A DNA stretch of 64,000 nucleotides, from assembly GCF_000006405.1 (NCBI RefSeq), contig NW_003215793.1, positions 6,564-70,563 of the forward strand, read 5' to 3'. Origin of the DNA: Perkinsus marinus ATCC 50983 (Eukaryota > Perkinsozoa > Perkinsida > Perkinsidae). A program made the translations under genes and the position numbers. Shown here in pieces: positions 19,337-31,565 of the stretch; position 1 is the first letter of the stretch; every line of letters begins with the position of its first letter. The notes beneath the pieces were generated by a model. That model ran no database searches. It saw only the letters and a program-made list of their open reading frames with translations, and was not told the DNA's origin.

Positions 19337-22300
19337 TTAGCCATCGTAAGTGATAATGACTTGCCGTATAGGACTCCTGCAAACCGGACACACGCTCAAC
19401 TGTTCAGTACAGCCGTGGCAGACAACACGATGTGCGCAATCCAAGAGCACTGTATCAATAGTTCTATCGAAACATATCTGAAATGCAAAACTGTGCTGTC
19501 GTATATTCCATATATGAGACTCTCAGTGCGGAAAAATATGCACATGGTCCACTACATATGTCGGCGACAATATGAAAATTTCGAGGAAATGCTAGAAAAT
19601 TATCACTGGTTTCTCTGCATTTATACCCGATTTTGTATATAAGCGCCTTCACTATATGAGGAAGGCCGAGAAAAGCGGACATATATTCCTCCAACATATG
19701 AGAAACTCTGAGATCTACGCAATAGCGACCGAAAACTTGATGGAAATGCAAAACTTTTTTCCTCACCTTGCACAGATTTTGTTCCTCCACGTTTGCTAGT
19801 CTCGTTTCCAACTCAGAAATTCGTGCTCTCATTCTCGACTGGTCTCCCATATCCTTGCCCGAAACCATCGTTTCCACGGCAGCCGGCATCGCTGTGCCTT
19901 GCTCCGGTTGCCCATCAGTATTGCTACTCCAACCATTCTCCTCAGTGTCATTCACTTCACGAGGAACCACTCTTGAGGCCGCACGCCCCATTGTAAGACG
20001 TTTCCGTCGTCCTTTCTCCGCCCGACTAACCTCCTCAATCAATGGAATACCTAAGACGTTTCATTGAGCTCATTACTCTCCCTTTGAAAACGAGCGACGA
20101 GAATTCCTCCGACCCACATATTGGATATTCATTTTCCCCACATTTATCAATAGTATTACAAAAATATAATAATTGTTTGATAGAGCTTATGCTCCTACTC
20201 CCTATTGCCAGCTCGATGACCGTGCACTTACGCCAAATATCATTTCTCCGCACACCGTCGAATCCACCAACAATATACATGAACCCGTTGTACATGACAG
20301 CCCGATGGAACGTCCGAGCAGATGGAGAGGGATCGCCCCACGTCTTCACTCTGGACCAGACTCCTAAGCAATATTATTGATATAATGAAGTTTCACGATC
20401 GTAATACGAAAAACACTAGCGAAAAACATATTCCACGACTGCTTCATATCACCGACAATATCGCGTTTTTTCATCGAGTATTACGCCAGTTCACGTAAAA
20501 CGGGTTGTGAAACTCCAAAATTTACTAAAACTCATTGATTATATCTTATATTATGTGCATGTTGACATTATATACTAATCAGTACAGTGGAGTTTCACCA
20601 CCCTAGTGATATGAAAAACTCTAGTGAAAAATATATTTCACGACTACTGCATATCACCGCGAATATCGCGTTTTTCACCAAGTTTCACGCCACTTCACGT
20701 AAAACGGGTTGTGAAACTCCAGAAAATAATCAACAATTCAGCGAAATTCCATAAGCTCGTTGGAAAACCGGTAAAAAAGATTCGAGATCAAACATATATT
20801 GAGATTCATTACTCGTCTCGAAATTGAATTCACAAAGGTCAGCAAAACGCTCCTGCTTCTTGTCAACTCCGCCGAATATGAACATACAGCAGCCATAAAC
20901 CACTGAAAAGGAAATTAATAAATGCAATAAACCCAACTTGGTGACTCCCCTACCAGCACTATGTCGATATCTACTGCTCACGATCTCGCCACGCCCAGGG
21001 ACTGACAACCAGTTTTGCGATTCTGTAGAATATTCGCATCTAAGGAAAGTAAATCACACTAGACGAGCAAAAGTGCATTACAAATCATCCAGTGTATCAT
21101 GACCATTCCACCCTCCAAAGACATACATGGACCTATGTGATATCAGACACACCTCGGGAGCTTGCGTACTCACGTATTATACATAACCGCCGTGTGCCCG
21201 AATCGTCCTAAGGGCTCATTTCCTGGGCTAATCGCAGTCCACGCTTCCTCCTCAGTGTTGAAACTAAGATGGAATTCGAAATCAACCTCTATTTGCGCAT
21301 GCGTGCAAATACAATTTATTACATGTGTAGATCTTGAAATCTCGATCTGCCATCGAAACCACCAAATACATATATGTCCGACCTGACGACGACAGAACAG
21401 ATCATAGCCAGGCTTGGAGTATATGTTTGCTTTCCTCAGCTACTGAGCTCAGGAGTGAACACAGTGTTGGAGTAGGAATATATGTTTGCTTTCCTTAGCT
21501 ACTGAGCTCAGGAGTGAACACAGTGTTGGAGTAGGAATATATGTTTGCTTTCCTCAGCTACTGAGCTCAGGAGTGAACACAGTGTTGGAGTAGGAATATA
21601 TGTTTGCTTTCCTCAGCTACTGAGCTCAGGAGTGAACACAGTGTTGGAGTAGGAATATATGTTTGCTTTCCTCAGCTACTGAGCTCAGGAGTGAACACAG
21701 TGTTGGAGTAGGAATATATGTTTGCTTTCCTCAGCTACTGAGCTCAGGAGTGAACACAGTGTTGGAGTAGGAATATATGTTTGCTTTCCTCAGCTACTGA
21801 GCTCAGGAGTGAACACAGTGTTGGAGTAGGAATATATGTTTGCTTTCGTCAGCTACTGAGCTCAGGAGTGAACACAGTGTTGGAGTAGGAATATATGTTT
21901 GCTTTCCTCAGCTACTGAGCTCAGGAGTGAACACAGTGTTGGAGTAGGAATATATGTTTGCTTTCCTCAGCTACTGAGCTCAGGAATGAACACAGTTTTG
22001 GAGTAGGAATATATGTTTGCTTTCCTCAGCTACTGAGCTCAGGAGTGAACACAGTGTTGGAGTAGGAGTATATGTTTGCTTTCCTCAGCTACTGAGCTCA
22101 GGAGTTTCCCACTAATTATAAGAGCTTATTCCACGAATTTCAGCGAAAATGTATAGAAACCAACGAGAATATCCCAGAATTTCCTCAAATTCTCGTATGG
22201 TCACCGACACATGTAGTTCATCATGTGCATATTTTACGACATTGATAATATAAGTATTCCGCCCAGTGTGTGGGAAAATATGCACATGGTCAGCTACATG

Positions 22301-25300
22301 TGTTGGTGATGACAATATAAAAAAGGGGAATTCGGAGAAATTCACTTCTATGTAAACTCCTATAATTGCTGAAAAAACTCCTGAGCTCAGTAGCTGAGAC
22401 AACCACGTATATTCACCCAACACTGTGTTCACTCCCAGGCGATGACGTAATATAACACCACACACCAACAACCATCCGACATCCTCCCCATTCCTACTAC
22501 CTCAATATACAGCACGTATGATCAGTTCGGGGAGACGGTGGAGTACCACGTCTAGGCTTGACCAGTGTCCACTGAGGAGAAGATTATGCTATCAACTTCA
22601 CATAAAAAGAGCATTCGTGATTGCTATACTGATGCGAAGTAAAACCGATCAAATTCAAAATCATCGAATTTATTGTGTTTTAAATATTCATCCCGAGGCT
22701 GCGCTCGTCCACTCAACGAAAACGATTCCATAGTAGCATGTGGGGTGTCGGTGACAATATGGAAATTTTGAGGGAATTCTCATTAATTCCTATATACTTC
22801 AACTCGAATCTAATATATTTATTATATAATTTTATCGTTATATGCCCCACCATTGTGGTTATTACTATACCATCAAAATGTCAAAATCTAATAAGGTCTA
22901 TAATTATTGGACCAACATATAATATTATTTTAAAATAAGTATTCAATATCATCTATATATATTTTAGGGAGCCCTCCTGTCGGCGTACGATAAACGGATG
23001 TTACAATCACAGTGTTTGTGATTCCGAGATTTACAGTAAAATTTATTACCAGAAATCTCAGTACCAGCTCTGGCTGTGCGTCCAACAATTATAAATTACT
23101 ATTATCTAATTATTAACATATACTAAAATTATTTCTGGAATAAGTGGGCAAACTCACGAGTTCGGCTGAGGGGGGCAAACATATATTTCAAGCCGTAGCA
23201 ATTTCGAGGGCAAACTCCCCAGGGGCGTTTTCCATTTCACTATTACAGTTCCTTTAACTAGATTGAGCCTCCACATATCATTAAAGTACTTCCCTTCCTT
23301 TTTCGTATAGCCACCAAATAGATACATATAATCTTTGTATACCACCGCCTTACTACCGCTCCTCGCGGCTGGTTGCGGCGACGATGTGGCCACTTTACAC
23401 CACATTTGTGTAGAAAAATCGAACCTGGAAAATTGCTCACACTCTTATCAAGCGATGGCAAACTACTACTTATAGACATCATTTTGACGCGCATGTTCGT
23501 CCGTCCCACCAAAGACGAACATATGCTTTCCCCAGGTCACCGCTGAGTGCCCCGTTCTCCCACTCAAGTCATCACCAATAGCATTCTTAGTCTCGATTCT
23601 CTGCCACTTGCATAGGTCCTCAGGCATCACCACTTGTGGAGGCTCAGAACTACATGAAGTATCACAGCAGGCACAGCTGGCCGCTACACAAGCTGAAGAC
23701 GAAGCCGCCACAGTATCAGATCTTGAAAGAGCCGCAGCCCTTTTCCTCAGGCCCTCTTCCATTGCAACCCGATACATATCATTTTGTCGGCGACCGTCAA
23801 AACCACCTATAAGGTAGAGCGTGCCTGCCAAACAGCGTAAGAAAATATCATTGCTTTCCTCAGCTACTGAGCTCAGGTGAGTTTCCCATGGGAGTCCACA
23901 CACAAAAATATTCGAAGATATTCCGCAAAGTCTCCTTATGATTTTCTATATTCTAACCAACACATCTACTTGACCATGTTCACATAGAAGACAGCGCTCA
24001 TTATGATTCGATGAACGAGTGGTATTACCATGCCAGACGCGACACTTATGGAAGGTTCTCCCAGTTGGAATCTCTCCCACCGTATCGAGCTTAGACCAGA
24101 CACCAGTGTTGAAGTCGAACTCTGCCAATTCGTTGAACCGATGTTGGTCCTTGTCAACTCCACCAAATACGATCATACTGTCATCTATCACTACACATCC
24201 ATGTCGGTATCGCGGACGAGGAACAATACCACGTTGAGCCACTGGGTACCTGTAGTTTACATATACTTGGACTCATATAATATAGAACTTTCACCCTAGT
24301 GATATGAAAAACACTAGTGAAAAACATATTTCACGACTACTGCATATCACCGCGAATATCGCGTTTTTCACCGAGTTTTTTAGTATTATCAATACTTTTA
24401 TGCTACTCGGCTATAATCGTGCGTCAAAATCTCACATTTTCAAATTTCTTCCACAAACGTTTATTACATACTCTTATAGTGTCCTATAATATATAGTGGA
24501 GTTTCACAACCCGTTTTACGTGAAGTAGCGTAAAACTCTGTGGAAAAACGCGGTGATATGCAGTAGTCGTGAAATATATTTCTCACTAGTGTTTTTCATA
24601 TCACTAGGGTGAAACTCCAATGAGTATAATAGGGTGAGAAAATTGCAGGTAGGAGATCGACTGTACAGTGGTGTCAATTTGATATGATGCAAATGTGTGT
24701 TATTTTCCGAGATTAATAAGAATCGATCTGAAACTATATCGCATAAACAATATAAACATTGCTATGAACATGTGATGTGATAAAAGTAACCTTTCGAGAC
24801 TATGATAGCGACAAGTTGTTCACTATCATTAATCCCGGAATAGAAAACACACATATCAACTTGGCACTCATCACTGTGTGATCAAAACCAGCAACGCCAA
24901 CCCTTGCCGAATCCACGTTACTACCATTTTCCAGATGGGAAGTTGAATTCCCACAGCTCGTTCAACGTGTCGTGACCGTCCCAACCGCCGAATACGTACA
25001 TACACGAACCGTGAACCACAGCAGAATGCCCAAATCTCGGGGTAGGACACTCCTGCCCAGTCGCCACCCTTGTTGCGGGACCATCTATAAGTTCCCATCT
25101 CGCCACAGGTGAGCCTCCACGGAACGCTCCATGGGCGGGTAGCGTCATCATACTAACATCGTTGAAACGATTCCTGCCATCGAAACCGCCAAATGTGTAG
25201 ACACAACCGTCGTAGAGGACCATCGAATGGTCAGTTCTCCGAGCTGGAACATCACCAGCAGCAGCGAGCATGGTCCACGTGTGGTAGAGCGGGTTGAATG

Positions 25301-26272
25301 CCCAGGTGTCGTTGAAGTAGTCGCCATCCTTTTTGGTGTAACCACCGAATATGTAGACAATTCCTTCAAAAACAGCCGAGCGGGCACCTGATCGGGCTGG
25401 GGGCTCGCTGACTTGTCCATCGTGACATCGCTGAACCTGTCAAGACTTCGATCGAACTCCGAGATAGGTTAACGGCGAGTGACGAAAATATATGCACGTG
25501 GTCAACTACATGTGTTGATGACAATGAAGAGACTTTGGAAATGATCGTTGTACACTTCTACCCAAAACCGTGTGGGGATTTTCATAATATACTGAGGAAA
25601 CCCACGAGCTCGGTTAAGGAAAACAAACATATATTCCCACACTGATCAAGATGATTCTAAAAATTCCAATAAAGTTGACTACAATTCTTTTCTCAGAGGG
25701 CACAGTGCCTACCTACCTTCACCCGCTCCCATTCCTGTCTGTTACACCAGTAACAGTACACGTCACACTTTCTGCTTTCCCCGTCAGTGCCACCAAATAA
25801 GAATATATGGTCACCAACACTTGCGCAACAATGTCCAGTTCGAGGAGTGAATACTTCCCCAGTTGTCCGAACCTTCTCCCATCGGAAAGTGACTGGGGTA
25901 GGTCTTGGAGGCGACAGACTGGTAGTGTACGCTCGAGCCCTGTCTGGTTCGGCCGACATTGAGAGTCGTGACATTTGAGAGGTCACCTGCCGCATAGGAC
26001 CTATCAAGAGTAATGTTATTACTATAACTCATGCATAGGTCTAAGGAGAATACACTTAGCTGTGTGATAGTGAAATGGGTGAGGTTATTACTACTTTCAT
26101 CATTCGTATCACTTTCCCTATACCATGAAGTCATGGATGATGGTGAAGACTCGAGCCTCCTAAGTGGACCGCCGTGGGAACCGTAATCGGCTGATGACCG
26201 CATGGCGATAGAATTAATTATGGCTGTGAGAAAATGAAGAACATGTAGCACTTTGTCGGCGGAGCGATGCAC
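19337..26272 (-). CDS. Double six-bladed kelch propeller protein with coiled coil and C-terminal RING finger (15 exons)
   Basis: Exons (minus): 26272-26092, 26000-25717, 25430-24925, 24249-24029, 23824-23470, 23424-23247, 22571-22501, 21382-21323, 21263-21174, 21132-21082, 21039-20954, 20902-20813, 20363-20232, 20050-19767, 19477-19337. Total 2730 nt, 909 aa, all phases agree; a start at 26203 gives 886 aa. Twelve kelch repeats are visible (each R-x2-H...FGG). Blades 1-6 and 7-12 correspond one to one by their loop words (GTDG/GTDE, GYTKKDG/GYTKKEG, GFDGRNRF/GFDGRSRF, GWDGHDTL/GWNGHDTL, GVDKDQ/GVDKKQ, GFDGRRQND/GFDGVRRND). Residues about 840-860 are a short coiled coil (ISELETRLANVEEQN). The last exon completes a RING finger with CKIC, CAH, CHGC and CPVC. 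Probable E3 ubiquitin ligase using propellers to bind substrate (inference). Introns hold MITEs and a minisatellite. Confidence 0.85.
19520..19715 (-). mobile_element. MITE-C copy in kelch-RING intron 14
   Basis: CACATGGTCCACTACATATG, GGCGACAATATGAAAATTTC and GAGAAAAGCGGACATATATTCC, covering most of the 289-bp intron. Confidence 0.7.
20385..20518. mobile_element. MITE-G copy in kelch-RING intron 12
   Basis: Full length, ATGAAGTTTCACGATCG to GTTGTGAAACTCCA. Confidence 0.75.
20587..20722. mobile_element. MITE-G copy in kelch-RING intron 12
   Basis: Full length, GTGGAGTTTCACCACCC to GTTGTGAAACTCCA, same orientation as its neighbour at 20385-20518. Confidence 0.8.
21409..22320 (-). repeat. 59-bp minisatellite (about 12 units) plus MITE-C body, in kelch-RING intron 7
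   Basis: From about 21416 to 22104 a 59-bp unit repeats with very few differences. Each unit includes CAGTGTTGGAGTAGGAATAT and the palindrome CTGAGCTCAG. The last unit runs straight into the rest of a MITE-C element (22105-22320, ending near TGCACATGGTCAGC). The unit equals the terminal and subterminal part of MITE-C. Confidence 0.85.
22730..22810 (+). repeat. MITE-C fragment in kelch-RING intron 6
   Basis: GTGTCGGTGACAATATGGAAATTTTGAGG with the following CTCATTAATTCCTATATACTTC; one end only. Confidence 0.5.
23850..23985 (-). mobile_element. MITE-C copy in kelch-RING intron 4
   Basis: TTGCTTTCCTCAGCTACTGAG matches the minisatellite unit as a single copy, followed by a decayed body ending ACTTGACCATGTTCACAT. 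Most of this 204-bp intron is the element. Confidence 0.65.
24286..24375. mobile_element. MITE-G fragment in kelch-RING intron 3
   Basis: CTTTCACCCTAGTGATATG to CGTTTTTCACCGAG; the right third is missing. Confidence 0.65.
24496..24620. mobile_element. MITE-G copy in kelch-RING intron 3
   Basis: Full length, GTGGAGTTTCACAACCCG to GGGTGAAACTCCAA. Confidence 0.8.
24671..24853 (-). mobile_element. MITE-T copy 2 in kelch-RING intron 3
   Basis: Inverted relative to copy 1, almost identical across about 180 bp (GATATGATGCAAATGTGTG at the left, GGAATAGAAAACACACAT at the right). Confidence 0.75.
25480..25655 (+). mobile_element. MITE-C copy in kelch-RING intron 2
   Basis: ATATGCACGTGGTCAACTAC, GTTGATGACAATGAAGAG and AAACAAACATATATTCCCAC; diverged full-length copy filling most of the 286-bp intron. 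Confidence 0.65.
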
Positions 26273-27039
26273 GCAATGGTGTAAGAATTTCTGATTGTCG
26301 CTCGCCCATTAATCATCTGGGGCCGTTGTTGCTGATGCAACAGGTGAGTCAGAGTATTAACTCAGATAAAAAATCAGATGGTGAGTATTGACGCCTGAGT
26401 CACTGATTTTTCACTCTGGAGCGAGAAATCAGGATCATCGCGATGATATGTGAATCTCCGAGCTGATTCGAGAATCTAAAGTTGATTTTTTTGGCTGATT
26501 AATACTCTTACTCAATATGCCTTGCTCATGAGGCTCATTTTTCGGGTGATTCAATTGAATCTGACTATTTTCAAGAATCAGGGAATCACAGTTTGAATGA
26601 GACATTTTTTACGACACAAAGACTATAGTCGCTACGACCCAAAACCGAAAGTGACAACTTCAAGAGAAGGATAAAACGTCACCCTGTGAGTGTAGTACCT
26701 GGTAGGTTCGCCCCGAATACATAGACATTTCCCCTTACACTAAATCAATAGTGAAGGTTTTGGAAGGAGATCTTTTGTCGCACGTGTACACATCCGTACT
26801 TCAAACTTTTCAAGATGTTCACTCGAACGTCGGAATCAACTAACTCTGGATTTCTAACTCAGAAATTCTAAGTGAAAGCCTAAGTCCAACAACTCCCATA
26901 GAGCTTCCTTTGAGAACCGGTAGCGTGATCGGGTGTCGTCATCCGACAATATCTCGAAGGGTTTCTATGGCTTTTATGGATAATTAATTGAATTAAGGAA
27001 TGCGTAATTCACACCGTGTGGTCGTATGTACTACACGGG

Positions 27040-27300
27040 CTAAACCTCCATCCACCGTTTCGTACCGTACGATATCATAGCTGAACTGGTTAAGGGTGTC
27101 CTTCCACGTGCTCCGCGCGGGGGTTCTATTCCCGGGTTACCCGGTCCGGGTAGGATCACACTGATAGTCCGTATGTACTACGTGCGCTATACCGCCTTGC
27201 ACCGTCTTATTTCGCATAATCTCACAGCTCAACTGGTTAGGGATACACTTTCACTTGATCGCAGCCGAGGTTCTATCCCCCGGTACGGCTATTCTGAGAA
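27040..27300 (+). repeat. Tandem pair of tRNA-like (SINE-like) segments
   Basis: Two segments about 130 bp apart share GTATGTACTAC, a CACCGT word, an A-box-like ATAGCTGAACTGGTTA or ACAGCTCAACTGGTTAGG and a B-box-like GGTTCTAT(T)CCC. Neither folds into a full tRNA by eye, so they look like tRNA-derived repeats. Confidence 0.45.
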
Positions 27301-27563
27301 CCTACTTGCAAGCAGCTGAGGAGGTCTACCGTGGCGTGCGCTGAAGTCGCGAATCAAGGTCGAGAATCAGTATCAGGGTCCGGACCCCCGGTACCTTCGC
27401 CCAAGTTTGTGTTACGACGCAACAGTTACTGCACCCTCACATAAAGCGCCCCCCCCTCCATAAATGATCAATGATGTACGTAACAGTGTTACGATAACAC
27501 TAAAGAAAACGTGAGGGTGGTGCTCCGTGGACTACGTGAAGTGTAGTGTACACAACGACTCTA

Positions 27564-27745
27564 GCCCGGGAATAGCTGGTGGCAGCTCAATCCGAAAGTG
27601 AGTTGTGTGGGAGTCTCACAACCCATTTGATGCCTGTGAGCTGAGTATCAGAAGGTAGGAAATGAGAGGCATCACAGGAAAGTATAGGGGCATAACCCGT
27701 AATGGTGCTGAAAAGACCTGGCAAACAATGTCTCATGAATATGGG
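27564..27745 (+). repeat. Duplicated block, copy 1
   Basis: About 182 bp nearly identical to 31383-31565 (starts GCCCGGGAATAGCTGGTGGC, ends CTCATGAATATGGG). It is part of the segmental duplication that carries the GH18-like genes. Confidence 0.8.
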
Positions 27746-28461
27746 GAAATGAACGAAACCGATCGCTCACGTGTCACTACCGGGCCACGCGGCGTTGCTC
27801 ACTTGAAAACCCAAGACCCTTCGAGACTTTCGAATCGAAAGTCATTCAGAGCGGTCCCCTTCGACACATAGTCATCCCGGGTATGGGTCGGCTTTTAGAC
27901 TCCCACCAGTCGTTCCACCATCTTCCCACTCAATCCCATGAATTTCTACGTGACTGCTTTTGTGGCGCATACTATCTATTTCCAGATGTTGATACGTATG
28001 GAAATGGTCAAGTACAGATATGACCGATAATTTTGTTCAGAACTACACTCTAACGTTTTCTGATGTTCGTGGCAGCAGGCCTCTCTCGATCGGTCGATTA
28101 TCGCGCTGCTTGCCTTGTGGCGTTGTGCTGTACGGTACGCACGTCGCGCACCGCACAATCAATGTCAGAGAGTAGTCTGCAGAAATGGCTTCACATAATT
28201 ACCAAATCTCCCCACGACAAGCCGATACCTGGGTTTTGGGTTTATATCTGCTTCATAACAGCGTAATGCAGGAACCATATGCACTGCAGAGTCCCCAGGC
28301 AGCGTTTCATGACGTACACGAAAAGCATTGCATCTGCGTTCCCCGAAGGTGGAGCGTTCTGCGTCACGTGGTCTGCGCAGCTTCCTCACATGATTCTTAG
28401 TTTCCTATGTTCTGAAATCTCTTTGGATCGCCTTTCAGTTTAGCGAAACTATCCTCCCCCG

Positions 28462-29489
28462 ATGCTCGCTGCCATCATCCTCTCCTTGGTATTAGATTTT
28501 TCGTCTCCGGTGTATGCTGATCGTAAGCACACTGTGAGAGCTTTCATCGAGTTCCCGAGTAGAATGAGTTTGAATAACTACACGAGTATGCTCGAGGCCG
28601 GTGCCAACACGCTCATACTGGGAAACAGTGTTGCCAACGCTAGTGGGGAAGTTATCGTGGTTGATGGCGTCAATGCGACGCTCATGTCCGATATCCATAC
28701 GCTCGCCAAGCACTATAATGCAGAAGTTTTACTGGGCGTCACCCCAATGTTCGACAAGGGCGACAATACCTCGCAATTCGGTTATGGCTTCGCCGCGTCA
28801 GTGGAGAGGTACTTCGACCAGTTTTATCTGGATGGTTTCGTAGTCGTGCCCTTTAACGACACAACTTACGTCGAAGTTGTACGCTCTATGGGAGACATTA
28901 TACGCTCCAGTAGAACATGGAAGGAAGATAGAGGCACAGCCGTGCTGATGTGAGTCCATCCACTGCTCCACATTACTGATGCTTTATCGTTGTCCCCCAG
29001 GTTCCAAAGCGTAGGGTACTGGCCTCTCATTGAAGCAGTTGGGGTTCCGGCGTACTTCGACACCGCCATCTGTATTCTCGAGACTGATCCGGCAGTGACC
29101 CATACTATCAAGTGGGCCGAAGAAAGCCTACACAAGTGGGACAACATCACTCGTACCCCAGAAGATCTGGAGTTCGGAGTAAGCTGGAATTACCGGTTCA
29201 TAGTTACCCATCTTCTCCTGTGTATCAGGTCATCCCAGAAGGCCGCAAAGAGTCAAGTCTCGATGCTCTAGCCTATCGGGAGCTCATTGATATGGGAGCT
29301 CCATCAGATGGCGTAGGCTTATTCGATGGTTACTATTACGATTCGCAGAGGCAGATTCGCGAGAAAGCGAACCTTGTACTTTCTGTGAATATGCAGGGCA
29401 TTACGTTCGTTGATATTGGTGGTGATCTGCCTGCTAACGATAACAGATCCCTCCTTAAGGCTGCTGTAGACGCTTTCCGCCTTCAGTAA
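28462..29489 (+). CDS. Secreted chitinase-fold (GH18-like) protein, paralogue 1, catalytic residues lost
   Basis: Exons 28462-28949, 29001-29178, 29229-29489; introns of 51 and 50 bp; 308 aa. A hydrophobic signal peptide covers residues 1-19 (cut after PVYA). The fold is suggested by the strand-4 motif YLDGFVVVPF (D124-G-F) and the end of the barrel, YYDSQRQIREKANLVLSVNMQGITFVDIGGD, which parallels the chitinase pattern ending in G-G-(I/V)-M-x-W-(E/S)-x-(S/D). In active GH18 enzymes strand 4 reads DGxDxDxE; here only the first Asp survives, with V, V and F at the other acidic positions, so hydrolysis is not expected. A carbohydrate-binding or signalling role like that of chi-lectins is inference. 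Same exon layout as the copies at 32390 and 35135. Confidence 0.75.
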
Positions 29490-29882
29490 GGCTGTACTTT
29501 TTCTTTTCAAGAATATACTCGATGTTCGTAGATAACTGCCTCAGGCAGTTAATTCCCAGTCTATTCCGTCATAGTTCAACTATGATAATTCAATTTATTA
29601 TCCCTTTTTTCCACTCAGAGGCTGACTTCGACTTCACCGATTTCAATCCTTTCCACTAGTTTTGCGTTCGAAAGTACGCAGACAGTTCAGGTGTCGCCAC
29701 TTCATACAAACCCAGCTTGTACAGGACTCCGGTAACTTCTTTAACAGGAGTGATTTTGATTTTAGTCGAGCGAAATCATTCTTCTCTGTGGATAGCTATC
29801 TTACTAACGATTGTTTCGTGCAACGACCACAGGTGGAGGAATTACCCCAGTAGGGGGGCCGCACTATTGTTCAAATCATTTG

Positions 29883-30080
29883 AATCAAATGCCCCACTCT
29901 TGATCACATGGGTCTGATGGAGTGCTTCGACTACCGAACTTTGACACGAACCGGCTCTAGAATTACCAATCAGGGAAAGACACTCAGGGACACAGTCTGG
30001 GTGACACTCGGCGAGTCTGCCGACAATGCGTGTCTGCACCCTCATCGGTACTTCCTCCCCACACCAGACCCGCGAGCCAG
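29883..30080 (+). repeat. Duplicated downstream block, copy 1
   Basis: About 190 bp, roughly 90 percent identical by eye to 33785-33980. Both copies keep a plus-strand frame of about 57 codons (starting MGLME at 29908 and 33796), but most of the differences change residues, so I treat it as duplicated non-coding DNA or a gene remnant. Confidence 0.6.
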
Positions 30081-30915
30081 CAACGTTGACCTAATGACTA
30101 TTTAGGTACAAAGAGCTGCTAACTCCGAGCGGCTGCTAATTGACTCGTGATTAGCACTGTTGGTTGCTCTCTGTGAACCCTTCCGATTGGTGTACTACAG
30201 TGACTCCCAGGTTACTTACTGAAAGCACAGTCAATTATAATAATAGTTACGATAACCAAAAACTAATACGTACAATACAGAATACTCACTCTCTATCACC
30301 AATATCGATTATAACATTCACTGACTGGACTCAGCCCTTACTAGCCTACTAGCTTTCTCGCATAAGGCTCTGACCCATCCACTTCAGTTTCCTTAGGAAT
30401 GCAACGGCGCGAAATGCGAACAACACGTGCTTCCTATAGTAAGAAAGTTGCACGGTTTGTCTGGCGTTACCAGTGGTAATATTCAGCAGCACTTCCTTGG
30501 CCAAGGGATAGGGACTCACGACAAACGGCTTGACACCGTCGGTCATTCGGTCATGACGGAGCCCGTTAGACCCAGTCCGTCAGGCTCTCATGATGAGAGT
30601 CTCATCCAGCCAATAACTCTCAATTCAGCCCATGGTATCCGTAGTGCAGTCAACGAAGGCAGTGCCGGCCGATCGTTAGCCACCGATGTGCTGGTTCTAC
30701 TTTTTGCTATATACTCCAGGAACTGTAGTATAGAACCATGTACATTATGCAGTAAATCAGTCATTCCGGATGAATCATTCGATATTCAGCAGCCAATACA
30801 CAGTCCTTGAGTTGACCGCATCGCAGACGGCGCCCGAAGCTGACAGCAACATGTTTCGTGTCGCTAAGTTTTGCACCGCAAACTTCTTCCCAAGGTTTGT
30901 GTCACAGAATATTTG

Positions 30916-30984
30916 TGGGGTAGATTGTTACATCATGTGACAATCTACCCCACCAAAAATTTGTTCATGTGACTCACATGAACA
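30916..30984. repeat. Two adjacent hairpins
   Basis: Arms TGGGGTAGATTGT and ACAATCTACCCCA (30916-30952) form a perfect 13-bp stem. Ten bases later TGTTCATGTGA and TCACATGAACA (30962-30984) form an 11-bp stem around a single base. Confidence 0.7.
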
Positions 30985-31382
30985 CAAGTCAGACGCTTAC
31001 CGCTCCCTACGATACCTCCAGGTCGGGATCGTGTGGCAGGGCGCTGGGTCTTAGACTCATAGCCTTCGACATCAAGGAGAATCTTCATGTCATGACTCTC
31101 ATGGCAGTTAGTGTATTTGTTGAACAATACTGCTTGGATATGTCAAGGACGCTTACCCCTTTCTGGCAGCGGTCGCATGTATGGCGACTCTCACATCCAT
31201 TGATAGGCGATTAGTAGAGAAGTTAAAAAGTATCGTATCATCAAGTGATCACGTTGATGATATGAACTTCAACTCTTCAACGTAAATGCTCAATGATTTA
31301 CGTAACGCTTACGAAAATATGAGGGAGATGCTCCATAGACTATAAGAAGCATAGTATGCATTGTGTAGCATCGCCTGACTCA

Positions 31383-31565
31383 AGCCCGGGAATAGCTGGT
31401 GGCAGCTCAATCCGAAAGTGAGTTGTGTGGGAGTCTCACAACCCATTTGATGCCTGTGAGTTGAGTATCAGAAGGTAGGAAATGAGAGGCATCACAGGAA
31501 AGTATAGGGGCATGATCCGTAACGGTGCTGAAAAGCCCTGGCAAACAATGTCTCATGAATATGGG
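31383..31565 (+). repeat. Duplicated block, copy 2
   Basis: Near-identical to 27564-27745. Confidence 0.8.

Larger units (their letters stand above)
26273..28461. other. Spacer with tRNA-like elements and duplicated blocks
   Basis: No gene supported. It contains two related tRNA-like segments (27040-27300), a block at 27564-27745 duplicated at 31383-31565, a block at about 27935-28090 resembling 34400-34560, and about 300 bp upstream of the first GH18-like gene that is repeated ahead of the other two. Confidence 0.5.

Noticed and set aside
21409-22110. CRISPR-like regular array
   Set aside because: The 59-bp units are continuous and nearly identical, with no unique spacers, and lie in an intron of a eukaryotic gene; it is a minisatellite.
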